Origin: Phytohabitans flavus
GTDB taxonomy: Bacteria > Actinomycetota > Actinomycetes > Mycobacteriales > Micromonosporaceae
Assembly (NCBI RefSeq): GCF_011764545.1
Contig: NZ_AP022870.1
Coordinates: forward strand, 8,748,001 to 8,812,000
Length of the DNA stretch: 64,000 bases
Reading direction: 5' to 3'
Under the pieces are notes generated by a model. That model did not search any database, was not told where the DNA came from, and saw only the letters and a list, made by a program, of their open reading frames with translations. The translations under genes were made by a program, and so were the position numbers. Positions 63,968 to 64,000 of the stretch are shown one piece after another (the first letter of the stretch is position 1; each line of letters begins with the position of its first letter).

Positions 63968-64000
63968 GGTGGGGTTCCTTCCGCCAGCCACCCCGGGGCC

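Overview
The window is very GC-rich and densely packed with genes. It uses many GTG and some TTG starts, 4-nt ATGA/GTGA gene overlaps and Shine-Dalgarno sites close to GGAGG. The gene set points to an actinobacterium, most likely Micromonosporaceae (inference, moderate confidence): a four-gene conservon (NIT-type sensor kinase, roadblock/LC7, DUF742, small GTPase), HTH-DUF5753 regulators with DUF397 partners, DUF6158, DUF6232, DUF3817, a GPGG-motif small membrane protein, and a c-di-AMP riboswitch in front of an NlpC/P60 hydrolase. There are no rRNA or tRNA genes, no CRISPR array, no insertion sequence and no prophage. This reads as ordinary chromosome.

Layout. 0-6.5 kb: a GGDEF-EAL protein with a sugar-binding-like sensor, then a monooxygenase-SDR-hydrolase operon and a VOC protein. 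6.5-14.4 kb: a secreted phosphoesterase-LamG protein; a DUF4331 / TPR / nickel-cobalt exporter operon; and two paralogous proteins of unknown function. 14.6-18.8 kb: the conservon. 18.9-23.4 kb: lutABC (lactate oxidation) with its GntR regulator, divergent from a lactonase. 23.6-27.1 kb: a substrate-binding/VWA protein and a polyprenyl-phosphate sugar transferase. 27.3-31.2 kb: a ROK repressor divergent from xylA, then xylB. 31.3-37.0 kb: a 1424-residue SF1 helicase fused to a Vsr-like nuclease, and an MFS transporter. 37.0-43.3 kb: an oligosaccharide ABC importer, LacI repressor and GH13 enzyme. 43.4-47.9 kb: an HD alarmone-hydrolase-like protein, an MHYT protein, a GPGG protein, a nucleotidyltransferase-BON-phosphoesterase operon and a SigB/SigF-type sigma gene. 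48.1-52.9 kb: a TMP-kinase-like protein, an SDR, an RpiR regulator with murQ, and a principal-like sigma factor. 52.9-64 kb: an AlkA-like glycosylase, the riboswitch-controlled NlpC/P60 hydrolase, DUF6232, the HTH/DUF397 cluster, small membrane proteins, a PASTA-containing bifunctional penicillin-binding protein and a class I DAHP synthase.

The regulation is readable in places. A TTGACA-17-AATAAT promoter with a palindromic operator precedes xylA. A TGTAAGCGCTTGCA LacI-type operator precedes the ABC operon. A GGAAT-18-GTT (SigR/SigH-type) promoter precedes the principal-like sigma gene. GGTTT-16-GGGTAC and GGTTA-17-GGGTAG (SigB/SigF-type) promoters precede the GPGG gene and the alternative sigma gene itself.

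Two features cut across the whole window. First, fourteen otherwise intact genes each appear to lack exactly one base in or beside a G or C run. This looks like systematic sequence error rather than gene decay, so those genes are given as single full-length CDS with the break noted. Second, a 62-bp palindromic element with GTTGATCAGGGA ends occurs twice, with a diverged third copy, in intergenic gaps.
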